Origin: Jeotgalibacillus sp. S-D1
Lineage (GTDB): Bacteria; Bacillota; Bacilli; Bacillales; Jeotgalibacillaceae
Length of the DNA: 64,000 nucleotides
Assembly: GCF_004358665.1 (NCBI RefSeq)
Contig: NZ_SMZR01000003.1
Coordinates: forward strand, 248,001-312,000
Direction: 5' to 3'
Numbering within the stretch: position 1 is the stretch's first letter; every line of letters starts with the position of its first letter. Under the pieces are notes generated by a model. It saw nothing but the letters and a program-made list of their open reading frames with translations, did not search any database and was not told the origin of the DNA. The position numbers and the translations under genes are program-made. This document shows, one piece after another, positions 23,632 to 32,600 of this stretch.

Positions 23632-25094
23632 TCCGTTTTAGGGAAATCCTACAAACACTTTCCCCTCCCTCACTTCGGTATCAGCTTCTTTCTAAAATGC
23701 TTATCATTCTCTCTCTAATTTTAGTAATGATCGGATTTTCCCAATATATAGTATTAAAAGACTTTTTATATAAAAATGAAGCTGAACAACTACGCGGGAA
23801 AATCTCGTCCGTTCCTATAGGAGCGTTAGGGGAATTTTCAGATCTTCCCGGCGGCAGAGAGCGCGGACATTTTTTCTTAGTTGAGAATTTGTCTCTCTCT
23901 CTTATACAAGAAGATGGAACGTACATCGACTTATTAGAGAACAATGGATTGGTATCTCCACAGCTTTCTGAAGCCAAGATTGATACAATAAAACAAAATT
24001 TAGTAAGTAGAAATAGGGAAGAGTATCACTTGTTTAAGGATGAAACCGGCACTGAACAGCTCGTCCTATTCCGACCGGCCTTGCGCAAACCAAATAGATT
24101 ACAGAATGGAGAAGACGCAATATTACAAATGGGGGTCAGCACCGCTCCCTTGCAGCAACTATTATGGAAACATTGGCTAACCTTTATGATGCTGTCCATT
24201 TTTGCGATAGCAGCAGGGATCTGGATCTACTTCACTGTTATTAAAAAGACATTAGGACCTTTATCCAACATCGTATCATCTGTTCAGACTATTAATGCTT
24301 CCAACATGGCGTACCGAATCCCACAGAAGCAAGGACAAGAAGAAATAGATCTTTTATCTGAATCCTTTAATGATATGCTACAACGTCTTGAGGTTTCTTT
24401 TGGACAAGAAAGGGAAGCAAAGGAAAAAATGAGACGTTTCATTGCTGATGCTTCCCACGAATTACGAACCCCTCTTACATCTGTATATGGATATCTTGAG
24501 GTATTGTTAAGAGGCGCTGCACAAAATCCGAATCAATTGTCGATGGCACTTGATAATATGTACGGCGAAACGAAGCGCGTTATCAAGTTGGTAGAGGAAT
24601 TGTTATTGTTAGCGAAATTGGATCAGACACCAGAATTAGAGCTTCAGTCAACTAATCTAACCGAACTCATCCAAGACATGAGTCCGCACTTAAGCATCTT
24701 AGCGGGAAAAAGAGTTGTGACGTTTCATTTGAATAATAATGTGTACGCAAAAGTGAACCCTGACAAAATGAAGCAAGTGATCTTAAACCTCGTTCAAAAC
24801 GCGATTCAACATACAGATGCTATGCAAGGTAGAATTAATATTCGATTAGAAGTAAAGGAGAAAACCATTCATTTAAATGTGGAGGATAATGGATCCGGGA
24901 TTGAAAAGGAAAAGCAACCTAATGTATTTGACCGGTTTTATCGAATTGATTATTCCAGAAATCGTGAATATGGAGGAACTGGGCTTGGGCTCTCTATTAC
25001 AAAAGCAATTGTAGAGGCACACCAGGGGAAAGTTGATGTGGTCAGTGCTCTTGGTGAAGGGGCTAGTTTTGGTGTTTATTTGCCGTTAGAATGA
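23628..25094 (+). CDS. Sensor histidine kinase
   Basis: A 488-residue membrane kinase. A helix near residues 22-45 and another near 185-207 bracket an extracytoplasmic sensor domain of about 140 residues. HAMP follows, then HisKA with the phosphorylated His in ADASHELRTPLTS, and HATPase_c with N-box NLVQNAIQHT, DNGSGI and GGTGLGLSI. The start overlaps the regulator stop (ATGA), typical of coupled expression. The sensor domain has no recognised family; the linked exporter suggests it senses a toxic peptide or envelope stress. Confidence 0.95.
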   Translation: MIRFREILQTLSPPSLRYQLLSKMLIILSLILVMIGFSQYIVLKDFLYKNEAEQLRGKISSVPIGALGEFSDLPGGRERGHFFLVENLSLSLIQEDGTYIDLLENNGLVSPQLSEAKIDTIKQNLVSRNREEYHLFKDETGTEQLVLFRPALRKPNRLQNGEDAILQMGVSTAPLQQLLWKHWLTFMMLSIFAIAAGIWIYFTVIKKTLGPLSNIVSSVQTINASNMAYRIPQKQGQEEIDLLSESFNDMLQRLEVSFGQEREAKEKMRRFIADASHELRTPLTSVYGYLEVLLRGAAQNPNQLSMALDNMYGETKRVIKLVEELLLLAKLDQTPELELQSTNLTELIQDMSPHLSILAGKRVVTFHLNNNVYAKVNPDKMKQVILNLVQNAIQHTDAMQGRINIRLEVKEKTIHLNVEDNGSGIEKEKQPNVFDRFYRIDYSRNREYGGTGLGLSITKAIVEAHQGKVDVVSALGEGASFGVYLPLE

Positions 25095-25116
25095 GTCGTA
25101 AGATAAGGTTTTCCCA

Positions 25117-25230
25117 CTATAACAATTTTTCGTAATACGGGCCAGAAAAATTTGCAGATAGTTCATTCGATAAGGTATTTTTCCCGCTTCCAGAGCCAAT
25201 AATGGGAACTTTTTTGAAATTATCTTTTTC
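25117..25230 (-). pseudogene. Degenerate 5' fragment of a second P-loop ATPase gene
   Basis: On the minus strand a frame reads EKDNFKKVPIIGSGSGKNTL, then SNELSANF and PYYE before a stop. This matches EKDNPKKIHIIGSVGSGKTTL, ARDLSAQL and PYYE of the broken gene at 13.2-13.7 kb. The Walker A Thr is replaced, one Gly is missing, and the rest of the gene is absent. Like its relative it carries TTGAAAAAGA with the frame displaced by one base. Confidence 0.7.
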
Positions 25231-25376
25231 AAGTACTCCCTATCTTATTTGATTCTAAACTTATTCTCTAAATGCTTATCTCTTCCAACACTATAGGCGT
25301 TTACATTTCATCTTGAGAGGGTTTTTAGTTAATAGATCGTAATTTCTATTAACATTACTTGGAAAGGGTGAAATAG

Positions 25377-26099
25377 ATGTTTTTCTGGCTCAGTTTTGTG
25401 TTTGCTATTGGGTTTTCTCTCATTCACTATAGCTCTAAGTATTTGGGGTTTATTAAAGAAAGGCCGCAAAGCAGAGTGTTATCGTTCGCAGGCGGAATTG
25501 CTGTGTCCTATGTTTTTATTCATTTGCTGCCTGAACTTAATCACTATCAGCAGGCCCTGGAGGAAAACCTTGGTGAGGGGGCATGGAGGTATGTCGAAAA
25601 CCACATCTATATCATCGCGATGATTGGGCTTGCTGTTTTCTACGGCCTTGAACGGCTGGTGAAAACTTCAAAAAAGGAACAATCTGATCTGTCACCAGCT
25701 GGCGTATTCTGGATTCATATTTCTTCTTTCTTTGTCTACAATGCTGTCATTGGCTATCTCCTGATTCGGGAGGAATATGAAAGTCCATGGGGACTGTTTT
25801 TCTATTTTGTCGCCCTGAGTATTCATTTCATTACCAATGACCGTGCACTCAGAAGAGAACACAAGTTAATCTATGATCAGTATGGAAGAATTCTTTTAAC
25901 CCTTGCCACCCTATTAGGCTGGGTCATCGGAGCTTTCATTGAGGTGAACGAGTTTACGATATCTATTTTGATTGCCTTTTTAGCAGGAGGGATCGTGCTG
26001 AATGTATTGAAGGAGGAATTGCCGGAGGAAAAAGAGAGCAGCTTTGCCGCTTTCAGCCTGGGTCTTGCCGGGTATAGTATTCTATTGCTGCTGCTTTAA
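25377..26099 (+). CDS. ZIP-like multi-helix membrane protein
   Basis: A 240-residue protein with about seven hydrophobic helices. The segment LSFAGGIAVSYVFIHLLPEL resembles the metal-binding helix of ZIP transporters, and a second helix has HFITND. The length and helix count fit a bacterial ZIP relative, but a charged LEENLGEGAWRYVENH loop and the limited motif match leave metal transport unproven. A GGAAAGGGTG site precedes ATG. A 3' fragment of this gene has been copied to 14.93-15.05 kb. Confidence 0.65.
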   Translation: MFFWLSFVFAIGFSLIHYSSKYLGFIKERPQSRVLSFAGGIAVSYVFIHLLPELNHYQQALEENLGEGAWRYVENHIYIIAMIGLAVFYGLERLVKTSKKEQSDLSPAGVFWIHISSFFVYNAVIGYLLIREEYESPWGLFFYFVALSIHFITNDRALRREHKLIYDQYGRILLTLATLLGWVIGAFIEVNEFTISILIAFLAGGIVLNVLKEELPEEKESSFAAFSLGLAGYSILLLLL

Positions 26100-26152
26100 A
26101 CGGGCAGCTTTTTTGCATATAAAAAAGCACCCTGCAAAAGCAGGATGCTTAT
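26090..26152. terminator. Two short terminators between convergent genes
   Basis: On the plus strand GCTGC/GCAGC with TTTTTT after it closes the ZIP-like gene. On the minus strand AAGCATCCTGC/GCAGGGTGCTT with TTTTTTATATG could end transcription of the small membrane-protein gene. The 140 bases between this and that gene hold no recognisable element. Confidence 0.65.
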
Positions 26153-26292
26153 CGATAATTTGCGGCGTCCAGACCACGCTCCACAACGTGCTCCAAAAAG
26201 GAATGCCTGTCCGTCTTATGCAAATGAGCTCATCGCGTAATCAACCATAGCTCATTTACACAGCTGAGTCAATATTTTTTTACAAGTACAAC

Positions 26293-26580
26293 CTATTCAC
26301 CCAATGCCATTCGCAGCAGTATATATAAGAATATGTAGACTGCATATAAAGGCATTAACTTGAGTTGAAAGCGATCCACAAGCATTTGAAAATGTTTTTT
26401 TGTTAGATTTATAAAGAGTTGAGATATGGATACAATGGCGATACTTATAACCACCGAAATCCATATATTTAAATTAACATCTACAGGGATAAAGGCGATC
26501 GTTAGAGTTATTACAATAAACCACAAAAATCGCTCTGCTGGTTGTTCTTTTTTTCCAACAATGTCTGCTGATTTCACCAA
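26293..26580 (-). CDS. Small membrane protein, unknown
   Basis: A 95-residue protein with three hydrophobic segments (LWFIVITLTIAFIPV, IWISVVISIAIVSISQLFI, LMPLYAVYIFLYILL). The start is TTG or the adjacent GTG, seven to ten bases after AAGGGG. No family recognised. It stands alone between the ZIP-like gene and guaC. Confidence 0.6.
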   Translation of the reverse strand: MVKSADIVGKKEQPAERFLWFIVITLTIAFIPVDVNLNIWISVVISIAIVSISQLFINLTKKHFQMLVDRFQLKLMPLYAVYIFLYILLRMALGE

Positions 26581-26755
26581 TTTATTTCCCCTTGTCCATT
26601 GAATGGTGGTTGCTCTATTAATAGAATTCCATGGAGCGAATGATATTCCTCTTTTATTTATTAAATAATCTTAAAAATACAGTTAACCGCTTACAATACT
26701 AAGGAAATGAATACCCCTTCCTATGCAAAAATGAAGAAGATACAAGCATATAGCT

Positions 26756-26806
26756 TTGACATTCACGGGAAAATACGGTAAATTACCATATGTACGAACA
26801 TTTATT
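26756..26806 (+). promoter_or_regulatory. guaC promoter with possible PurR box
   Basis: TTGACA, a 17-bp spacer and TAAATT form a sigma-A promoter. About 15 bases downstream of the -10, TACGAACATT resembles half of a Bacillus PurBox (CCGAACWWT type). Only one box is visible, so PurR control is tentative. Confidence 0.45.
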
Positions 26807-26848
26807 TAATCAACCAACTATAATATTCGCATTTAGGAGTGTTAACCT

Positions 26849-27832
26849 TTGGATAACGTATTTGATTATGAAGATATTCAATTAATCCCAGCAAAATGCA
26901 TCGTAGACAGCCGTTCTCAATGTGATACAACCGTTACATTCGGAAAACATACATTTGCTTTACCAGTCGTTCCGGCCAATATGCAAACGATTATAGATGA
27001 AAACATTGCAACGTATTTAGCAGAAAATAATTATTTTTATATCATGCACCGATTCAATCCTGAAAAACGAGTTTCGTTTATCAAGGATATGCAGTCACGC
27101 GGGCTTATTTCGTCCATAAGTGTCGGCGTAAAAGAAGAAGAGTATGGCTTTATCACTCAGCTTGCGGAGGAACAGCTTGTTCCTGATTACATCACGATTG
27201 ATATCGCCCACGGCCACTCCAATGCCGTTATTAACATGATTCAGCATATTAAAAAACACCTGCCTGAAAGCTTTGTGATTGCCGGTAATGTCGGTACTCC
27301 GGAAGCTGTAAGAGAACTCGAGCATGCCGGGGCGGACGCGACAAAGGTCGGCATTGGACCGGGTAAAGTCTGCATCACTAAAATCAAAACCGGATTTGGC
27401 ACGGGCGGCTGGCAGCTGGCGGCACTTCGCTGGTGCGCGAAAGCAGCAACCAAGCCCATCATCGCTGACGGCGGCATCCGCACCCATGGTGATATTGCAA
27501 AATCTGTACGATTTGGCGCTTCCATGGTCATGATCGGCTCTCTCTTTGCAGGCCATGAGGAATCACCGGGTGAGACGATTGAAAAAGACGGCAAACTCTT
27601 TAAAGAATACTTTGGCTCCGCCTCTGAATTCCAAAAGGGCGAGAAGAAAAACGTCGAAGGCAAAAAAATGTTCGTTGAGCATAAAGGCGCTCTGCAGGAC
27701 ACCCTGACCGAAATGCAGCAGGATCTTCAGTCCTCCATTTCCTATGCCGGTGGAGACAAGCTTGAAGCAATCCGCACGGTTGATTATGTCATTGTGAAGA
27801 ACTCGATTTTTAATGGGGATAAAGTTTATTAA
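26849..27832 (+). CDS. guaC: GMP reductase
   Basis: A 327-residue enzyme of the IMPDH/GMP reductase family. It converts GMP to IMP with NADPH, releasing ammonia, and balances purine nucleotides in the cytosol. The TIM barrel contains the phosphate-binding segments and the catalytic Cys in [17 protein letters not shown], and [13 protein letters not shown]. It lacks the CBS insert of IMP dehydrogenase and its length fits bacterial GuaC. The start is TTG with TAGGAGTG seven bases upstream. Monocistronic, with a terminator right after. Confidence 0.96.
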   Translation: MDNVFDYEDIQLIPAKCIVDSRSQCDTTVTFGKHTFALPVVPANMQTIIDENIATYLAENNYFYIMHRFNPEKRVSFIKDMQSRGLISSISVGVKEEEYGFITQLAEEQLVPDYITIDIAHGHSNAVINMIQHIKKHLPESFVIAGNVGTPEAVRELEHAGADATKVGIGPGKVCITKIKTGFGTGGWQLAALRWCAKAATKPIIADGGIRTHGDIAKSVRFGASMVMIGSLFAGHEESPGETIEKDGKLFKEYFGSASEFQKGEKKNVEGKKMFVEHKGALQDTLTEMQQDLQSSISYAGGDKLEAIRTVDYVIVKNSIFNGDKVY

Positions 27833-27843
27833 TCCTATATGCA

Positions 27844-27882
27844 AAGCTGTCCTTCTCTTTACAGAGAGGGACAGCTTTTTTA
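27844..27882 (+). terminator. Rho-independent terminator of guaC
   Basis: AAGCTGTCC..CTC pairs with GAG..GGACAGCTT and is followed by TTTTATTTG. Confidence 0.9.
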
Positions 27883-27906
27883 TTTGATGTATTTCTAAAT
27901 ACAGCT

Positions 27907-28164
27907 CTATTCTGGATCAATTAGTTGTTCCGGATCAAAAACAATGGCTATAATATCATCTATTGAGATGAAGGCTACAGCAGCAAACCTTCGTCTCCCC
28001 TGAACATGCGTAACCGCAGTTGCCAGCGTAAGAATATTTCCTTTGACTTTAGCTATAAAGCCAGTTATAAAAGCGCCGTTACTAGTAATAACACCGATTC
28101 TGTCACCTACTTTAGATCTTAATAGATCTCTTATACGTGCGTTGCTTTCTAAGTTTAATTCCAT
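27907..28164 (-). CDS. Small Sm-like beta-barrel protein, unknown (paralogue 1)
   Basis: An 85-residue protein. After an N-terminal helix (ARIRDLLRSKVG) it shows alternating beta segments GDRIGVITSNGAFITGFIAKVKGNILTLA and a final strand FISIDDIIAIVF, a pattern like Sm/LSm or SH3-type small barrels. The next gene encodes a protein with the same pattern (LGSRVEVLLTSGNGISGVVAG). AAGGGGTG lies about seven bases before the ATG. The fold is inferred from pattern only; a role in binding RNA or a spore or surface component cannot be chosen between. Confidence 0.6.
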   Translation of the reverse strand: MELNLESNARIRDLLRSKVGDRIGVITSNGAFITGFIAKVKGNILTLATAVTHVQGRRRFAAVAFISIDDIIAIVFDPEQLIDPE

Positions 28165-28217
28165 CCTGCTCACCCCTTTTTTCCATCCTTTCTGTTAGAG
28201 TGGTATTCAGCTTTCTC

Positions 28218-28457
28218 CTATATCGAATCACCTTCGTTGGTAAGACTGACAATTTCCACAAGCGAAACGAATACGATGGGGGATGCAAACGAATAACCCT
28301 GCAAGCGGGTAACTGCCCGCGCCAGAATTAGCGTGTCATTTTCCGTTCCAGCCACTACCCCGGATATGCCATTACCGCTTGTTAACAAAACTTCCACTCT
28401 TGATCCTAACTGGACTCTTATTAAATCTTTCAACTGTTTTACAGCATCATTCTTCAT
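28218..28457 (-). CDS. Small Sm-like beta-barrel protein, unknown (paralogue 2)
   Basis: A 79-residue paralogue of the following gene, with the helix VKQLKDLIRVQLG, strands SRVEVLLTSGNGISGVVAG and TLILARAVTRLQG, and a closing strand IVFVSLVEIVSL. GAGGTG lies seven bases before ATG. It is transcribed together with its paralogue, 53 bp apart. No membrane segment or signal peptide. The shared AxAVTxxQG motif defines the pair. The function is unknown. Confidence 0.6.
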   Translation of the reverse strand: MKNDAVKQLKDLIRVQLGSRVEVLLTSGNGISGVVAGTENDTLILARAVTRLQGYSFASPIVFVSLVEIVSLTNEGDSI

Positions 28458-28633
28458 ATACTTCACCTCTATTACTCTCTTAACTTTTTGGATCTTCTAA
28501 TAGAATATGTTCGGATGAAAGATTGGCGTAGGCAAACTGATGGTTTTACGTATTATTTTGCCTGCTGTATAGGCATTTGCTTTCTCTTTTTTTTACTATT
28601 TTCATAATCTATAAAGGAAAGGATGGAGAAAAT

Positions 28634-28834
28634 ATGAGTGGAATTCAACGTGCGGCTTTGGTTTTAATCATCATCGGTGCTTTAAATTGGGGACTTATCG
28701 GCTTCTTCCAGTTTGATTTAGTAGCTGCTATTTTTGGCGGACAAAGTGCGGTATTATCACGTGTGGTTTATGGCTTAATTGGGATTGCAGGTTTGATCAC
28801 CCTTGGTTTGCTGTTCAAATCTAAGAAGTATTAA
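28634..28834 (+). CDS. DUF378 small membrane protein (YuzA-like)
   Basis: A 66-residue protein with two hydrophobic helices. GALNWGLIGFFQFDLVAAIFG is the hallmark of DUF378 (Bacillus subtilis YuzA). A GGAAAGGATGGAG site precedes ATG; an upstream in-frame ATG gives an unlikely extension. The function is not established for the family. It is divergent from the Sm-like pair and convergent with mqo. Confidence 0.85.
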   Translation: MSGIQRAALVLIIIGALNWGLIGFFQFDLVAAIFGGQSAVLSRVVYGLIGIAGLITLGLLFKSKKY

Positions 28835-28900
28835 GCTTAATAAAACCGTACCGCCTGGCGGAATCCTGCGGTTATTACGGTGCACATTTCATCAAAAATC

Positions 28901-28938
28901 AAAAAAGCATCATTCGCCTCAATGGCAAATGATGCTTT
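28901..28938 (-). terminator. Terminator of mqo
   Basis: On the minus strand AAAGCATCATTTGCC pairs with GGCGAATGATGCTTT and is followed by TTTTGAT, eight bases after the mqo stop. Confidence 0.9.
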
Positions 28939-28945
28939 ACAATGT

Positions 28946-30448
28946 TTATGCAGTGTATTCCGGCTTTTTATGCTCAAGGCTGAGCGATTTTCTTGTTGAA
29001 TGCTCAAGCTCGCGTATTAGCTCCGGGTTTTCAAGCATGGAGATCCCATACGATGGAATCATTTCTTTAAATTTTGGCTCCCACTCTTTTATCTTGTTCG
29101 GGAAGCATCTTTTCAGCACCTCAAGCATGACGGAAACAGAGGTTGATGCGCCAGGTGAGGCGCCGAGTAAGGCTGCGATCGAGCCGTCAGCTGAGCTGAT
29201 GACCTCCGTGCCAAACTGAAGCGTGCCTTTGCCGTTTTCTGTATCTTTAATAACCTGTACACGCTGTCCTGCTGTAACCAGCTCCCAGTCCTCGCTTTTA
29301 GCATCGGGGACAAATTCTCTCAGGGCTTCCATACGCTGTTCTTTTGACAGCATAACCTCACTGATCAGGTATTTCGTCAAAGACATATTCTTCACACCTG
29401 CAGCGGCCATCGTAATCAGATTATTTGGTTTGACTGAAGTTACTAAATCCAGATTGGAGCCCGTTTTTAAAAACTTAGGAGAGAATCCTGCAAACGGCCC
29501 GAAAAACAGTGATGCTTTATTGTCAATAAACCGTGTATCCAGATGAGGAACGGACATTGGCGGTGCGCCAACCGGTGCCTTGCCGTAAACCTTCGCATAA
29601 TGCTGTTCCACGATTTCCTTCTTATGACAGACAAGAAACAGTCCGCTTACCGGGAATCCGCCAATGGATTTCCCTTCCGGAATACCCGATTTTTGCAGCA
29701 GATGCAGACTTCCTCCGCCTGCTCCGATAAAGACGAATTTTGCCCGGTGATATTCCAGCCTGTCCTGTTCAAGATCTCTAATCTTCAATTCCCAGGACCC
29801 ATCATCTGCCCGTTTCATTTCATCCACCTGATGCTTGTAATGAACAGCTACGTCTTCATTTTCCAGATGCGTAAACAATTTTCGTGTTAACGCTCCAAAG
29901 TTCACATCGGTTCCGGAATCAATTTTTGTGGCAGCGATTGGCTGATCGATCGTACGGCCATTCATAATTAACGGAATCCATTCCTTCAGCTTTTCCGGAT
30001 CATCGGAAAAGTCCATTCCTTCAAAGAGAGGATTATTTGAAAGCGCTTTAAATCTGTTCTTCAGAAAAGTAACATTTTTCTCACCTTGCACAAGGCTCAT
30101 ATGAGGCAATGACATAATAAACTCCTGTGGATTACGCAATAAATTGCTGTCCACAAGATAAGACCAAAACTGCTTTGACACCTGGTATTCCTCGTTTACT
30201 TTAATCGCTTTTGCAATATCAATTGAGCCATCCGGCATTTCATTAGTATAATTAAGCTCGCACAATGAAGAATGCCCAGTCCCCGCATTATTCCATTCAT
30301 TCGAGCTTTCCTCGCCAGCACCCTCAAGCCGCTCAAACACCTTAATGTTCATATTCGGTGCCACCTGCTTCAGCAAGGCTCCAAGCGTCGCGCTCATAAT
30401 ACCGGCTCCAATTAAAATAACGTCTGTTTGCTGATGTTTATTACTCAT
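28946..30448 (-). CDS. mqo: Malate:quinone oxidoreductase
   Basis: A 500-residue FAD enzyme. It oxidises malate to oxaloacetate and passes electrons to menaquinone at the inner face of the membrane, in the TCA cycle. The N-terminal FAD-binding motif is [38 protein letters not shown] and the C-terminal GASPGASTS are characteristic of Mqo. Length is standard. An AAGGACGG site precedes ATG. Monocistronic with its own terminator. Confidence 0.95.
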   Translation of the reverse strand: MSNKHQQTDVILIGAGIMSATLGALLKQVAPNMNIKVFERLEGAGEESSNEWNNAGTGHSSLCELNYTNEMPDGSIDIAKAIKVNEEYQVSKQFWSYLVDSNLLRNPQEFIMSLPHMSLVQGEKNVTFLKNRFKALSNNPLFEGMDFSDDPEKLKEWIPLIMNGRTIDQPIAATKIDSGTDVNFGALTRKLFTHLENEDVAVHYKHQVDEMKRADDGSWELKIRDLEQDRLEYHRAKFVFIGAGGGSLHLLQKSGIPEGKSIGGFPVSGLFLVCHKKEIVEQHYAKVYGKAPVGAPPMSVPHLDTRFIDNKASLFFGPFAGFSPKFLKTGSNLDLVTSVKPNNLITMAAAGVKNMSLTKYLISEVMLSKEQRMEALREFVPDAKSEDWELVTAGQRVQVIKDTENGKGTLQFGTEVISSADGSIAALLGASPGASTSVSVMLEVLKRCFPNKIKEWEPKFKEMIPSYGISMLENPELIRELEHSTRKSLSLEHKKPEYTA

Positions 30449-30833
30449 TTTAACCGTCCTTCGCTTAAGATGTTATAAAATCTGCATACCAAACTTTCTA
30501 TTACATAAAACAGTATTTGTAATCACAATATTCTATATTCTAGTGTATCACTATGATTAATTGATGAACATAATTTTTTCTGATATCGATTGGTTATCAT
30601 TTATATAAAAGTAAATATAATACGATTAAAGCAGCTGAATTTTCCCACTCTGCAGATTGCTTAACTCTAATAAAGCTAAATTAAATTAATATAAATTAGT
30701 GTTTGCCACTTAACCTAAAATGATAAAGTAGTCATATACCAATTCTATAGAATTTGAAAGTTTTAAAAGTTAGTTTAAGTGCATATCGCTTTTAAGATGG
30801 TGCAGAAAAGTTTTACTTATAGGAGTGACTGAA
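30449..30833. other. AT-rich intergenic region without recognised element
   Basis: About 385 very AT-rich bases between divergent mqo and the Nudix gene. It must hold both promoters, but I see no clear -35/-10 pair, palindrome, hairpin or gene remnant. Confidence 0.4.
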
Positions 30834-31250
30834 TTGAAAAAGCAGGTAAAAGTAGTAGCTGCTGTAATTGAAAATGAAAAAAATGAGATCTTGTGTGCAC
30901 TTCGTTCAACAAGCATGCTCATTCCGAATATGTGGGAATTTCCAGGCGGTAAGGTGGAAAAGGGAGAGAATCTTCAGGAAGCGCTAGAGCGGGAAATTAC
31001 AGAAGAATTGCGCTGTGAGATCAAGGCACATGAAATAATTAATGAAAACATACATGAATATGACTCCTTCATTATTCAGTTGGTTTCCTTAAGAGCAGAG
31101 TTGATAAGTGGTATCCCAATAGCGATAGAGCATGCAAAGCTGATCTGGCTGCCCCGGGAAAACTTACCCTCACTTCTTTGGGCACCAGCTGATATTCCTG
31201 CAGTTGAGGAGATAATGAAACAGGAGCACATACCCACGGAAAAAGGCTAA
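30834..31250 (+). CDS. Nudix hydrolase, MutT-like
   Basis: A 138-residue Nudix protein. The Nudix box is visible as GGKVEKGENLQEALEREITEEL (residues about 37-58); the Gly usual after EEL is Arg. The layout and the N-terminal VKVVAAVIENEKNEILCALR resemble MutT/8-oxo-dGTP diphosphatases that clean oxidised nucleotides, though other (d)NTP substrates are possible. The start is TTG, eight bases after AGGAG; an upstream GTG lies inside that site. Monocistronic. Confidence 0.85.
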   Translation: MKKQVKVVAAVIENEKNEILCALRSTSMLIPNMWEFPGGKVEKGENLQEALEREITEELRCEIKAHEIINENIHEYDSFIIQLVSLRAELISGIPIAIEHAKLIWLPRENLPSLLWAPADIPAVEEIMKQEHIPTEKG

Positions 31251-31275
31251 GGTTTTATATACATTAAGTTGGGAC

Positions 31276-31461
31276 ATGCTTATTTCGTTGTACCAAAAAT
31301 GTGCTGTTGGTATTTACCATGAAACATATCAAGTAAAAGGCGGGAATTATGAATCTGTGTATGTGAATATGCCAAAACATGGATTAGGAAAAGCTGTAAG
31401 TCGTACCCCTATCTCTTCAGATGTGGATTCTGCAAGGCAGCGGCTGCGCTCCAAAGAATAA
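31276..31461 (+). pseudogene. 3' remnant of a DUF4188 gene
   Basis: The frame reads VGIYHETYQVKGGNYESVYV, then NMPKHGLGKA and SARQRL, which matches the C-terminal third of DUF4188 (monooxygenase-like) proteins, typically about 150 residues. Only some 55 residues are left. The sequence before it (MLISLYQKCA) is unrelated and there is no Shine-Dalgarno sequence. The 5' two-thirds have been deleted, perhaps together with DNA next to the Nudix gene. Confidence 0.65.
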
Positions 31462-31492
31462 TGCATTCTTATTAAACTTAAAATAGAATAAT

Positions 31493-31531
31493 AAAAAGCT
31501 TGCCTTCTTAATTCGAAGGACAAGCCTTTAT
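31493..31531. terminator. Bidirectional terminator
   Basis: AAGCTTG.CCTTC pairs with GAAGG.CAAGCCTT with T-rich runs on both sides (TTTATT on plus, TTTTTATTATTC on minus). It ends the DegV gene on the minus strand. Confidence 0.8.
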
Positions 31532-31537
31532 TAAATT

Positions 31538-32410
31538 CTATTCCCTGCTCTTTTCCACAAAAAACATCGAAATAGCCCCCAGCCCTACATGCGTACCAAC
31601 CGCGACTCCCATCTGCATCACATGAATGTCTCCGGTAAAATTCGTCTCTTCCCGGACTTTTTCTTTAAGGGTTTCGGCTACAGTGCGGTCAGAGGTATAG
31701 CCGATGATGATAAATTCTGTAACCTCTGGATCGTTCCTTTTGATAAATTGCTGAACATAATGCTTGAGAACTCTTTTGCGGCCTCTTTCTTTTGCCACGA
31801 CAGTTCCTGTCCCATTTTTCATGGTCATGATGGGCTTTAATAGAAGAAATTTGCCGATGATGGCGCTTGCATTTGAGATCCGGCCGCTTTTGATTAAGTG
31901 ATTCAAGTCATCTACCGATAGAAAGTGCTTTACTCTTGTTTTGTATGCTTCAGTAAATTCTACAATTTCGTCAAATGGCGCTCCCCGTTCTCTCATCAGA
32001 GCGCTTTTCATCAGCAGCCAGCCGCTGCCGTGGCTCATGCATTTTGAATCGACTACATGAATCCTGACCGGGGAATCCGGCATTTCTTCGTAGAAATAGT
32101 CTTTTGCTAGCTCCGCTGATTGATAGGATCCACTCGTTCCGCTCGACATACAGATACATAGAATCTCTGTGTACCCTTCTGCAACGGCTTCTTTCATGAT
32201 CTCTGCATATTCCGATGGACTTGGCGCTCCTGTTGTTGGAAACTCTTGCAGGCTCTCCACCATTTCATAAAATTCATCTGGTTTAATTTCTACGCGGTCT
32301 CTGTAGACGTTACCTTCGATTTTTATGGTTAGGGGTGCCAGGCTTATGTTGTATTGGTCAAGTACTTGGTGCGATAGATCACATGTTGAATCAGCCATTA
32401 TTTTGATCAT
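31538..32410 (-). CDS. DegV family fatty-acid-binding protein
   Basis: A 290-residue DegV protein. Family members bind fatty acids; in Firmicutes the related FakB hands them to the kinase FakA. Typical segments are IMADSTCDLS at the start, TTGAPSPSEY, SSGTSGSYQSAELA and FLSVDDLNHLIKSGRIS. GGAGGGTAAA precedes ATG directly, which excludes the longer upstream frame. Whether it serves FakA cannot be told here. Confidence 0.92.
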   Translation of the reverse strand: MIKIMADSTCDLSHQVLDQYNISLAPLTIKIEGNVYRDRVEIKPDEFYEMVESLQEFPTTGAPSPSEYAEIMKEAVAEGYTEILCICMSSGTSGSYQSAELAKDYFYEEMPDSPVRIHVVDSKCMSHGSGWLLMKSALMRERGAPFDEIVEFTEAYKTRVKHFLSVDDLNHLIKSGRISNASAIIGKFLLLKPIMTMKNGTGTVVAKERGRKRVLKHYVQQFIKRNDPEVTEFIIIGYTSDRTVAETLKEKVREETNFTGDIHVMQMGVAVGTHVGLGAISMFFVEKSRE

Positions 32411-32505
32411 TTTACCCTCCAGAATAAATACGTGTAACACAATTATAGCTCACACAACCCCTGCAAACGGTTTCTTATCGCACATTTTGATGGCTTTTCA
32501 GGGAA

Positions 32506-32521
32506 TGTTTCACATGGAACA
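32506..32521. promoter_or_regulatory. parS-like site (14 of 16 bases)
   Basis: TGTTTCACATGGAACA differs at two positions from the parS consensus TGTTTCACGTGAAACA bound by Spo0J/ParB. It is intergenic. A better match lies about 7 kb away at 39621. Being less symmetric, it may be a weak or former site. Confidence 0.4.
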
Positions 32522-32535
32522 TTTTTCGATCAAGA

Positions 32536-32584
32536 TAAAAAAGCACTTCAGCAGGATGCTTATTGCATCTCGCTGAAGTGCTTC
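32536..32584 (-). terminator. Terminator of the aldehyde dehydrogenase gene
   Basis: On the minus strand AAGCACTTCAGC pairs with GCTGAAGTGCTT and is followed by TTTTTATC. Confidence 0.85.
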
Positions 32585-32600
32585 TATTATACTTATTGGT

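Noticed and set aside
26153-26292. A gene fragment in the region after the ZIP-like gene
   Set aside because: Short open frames exist, but none has a recognisable motif, Shine-Dalgarno sequence or similarity to neighbouring genes.
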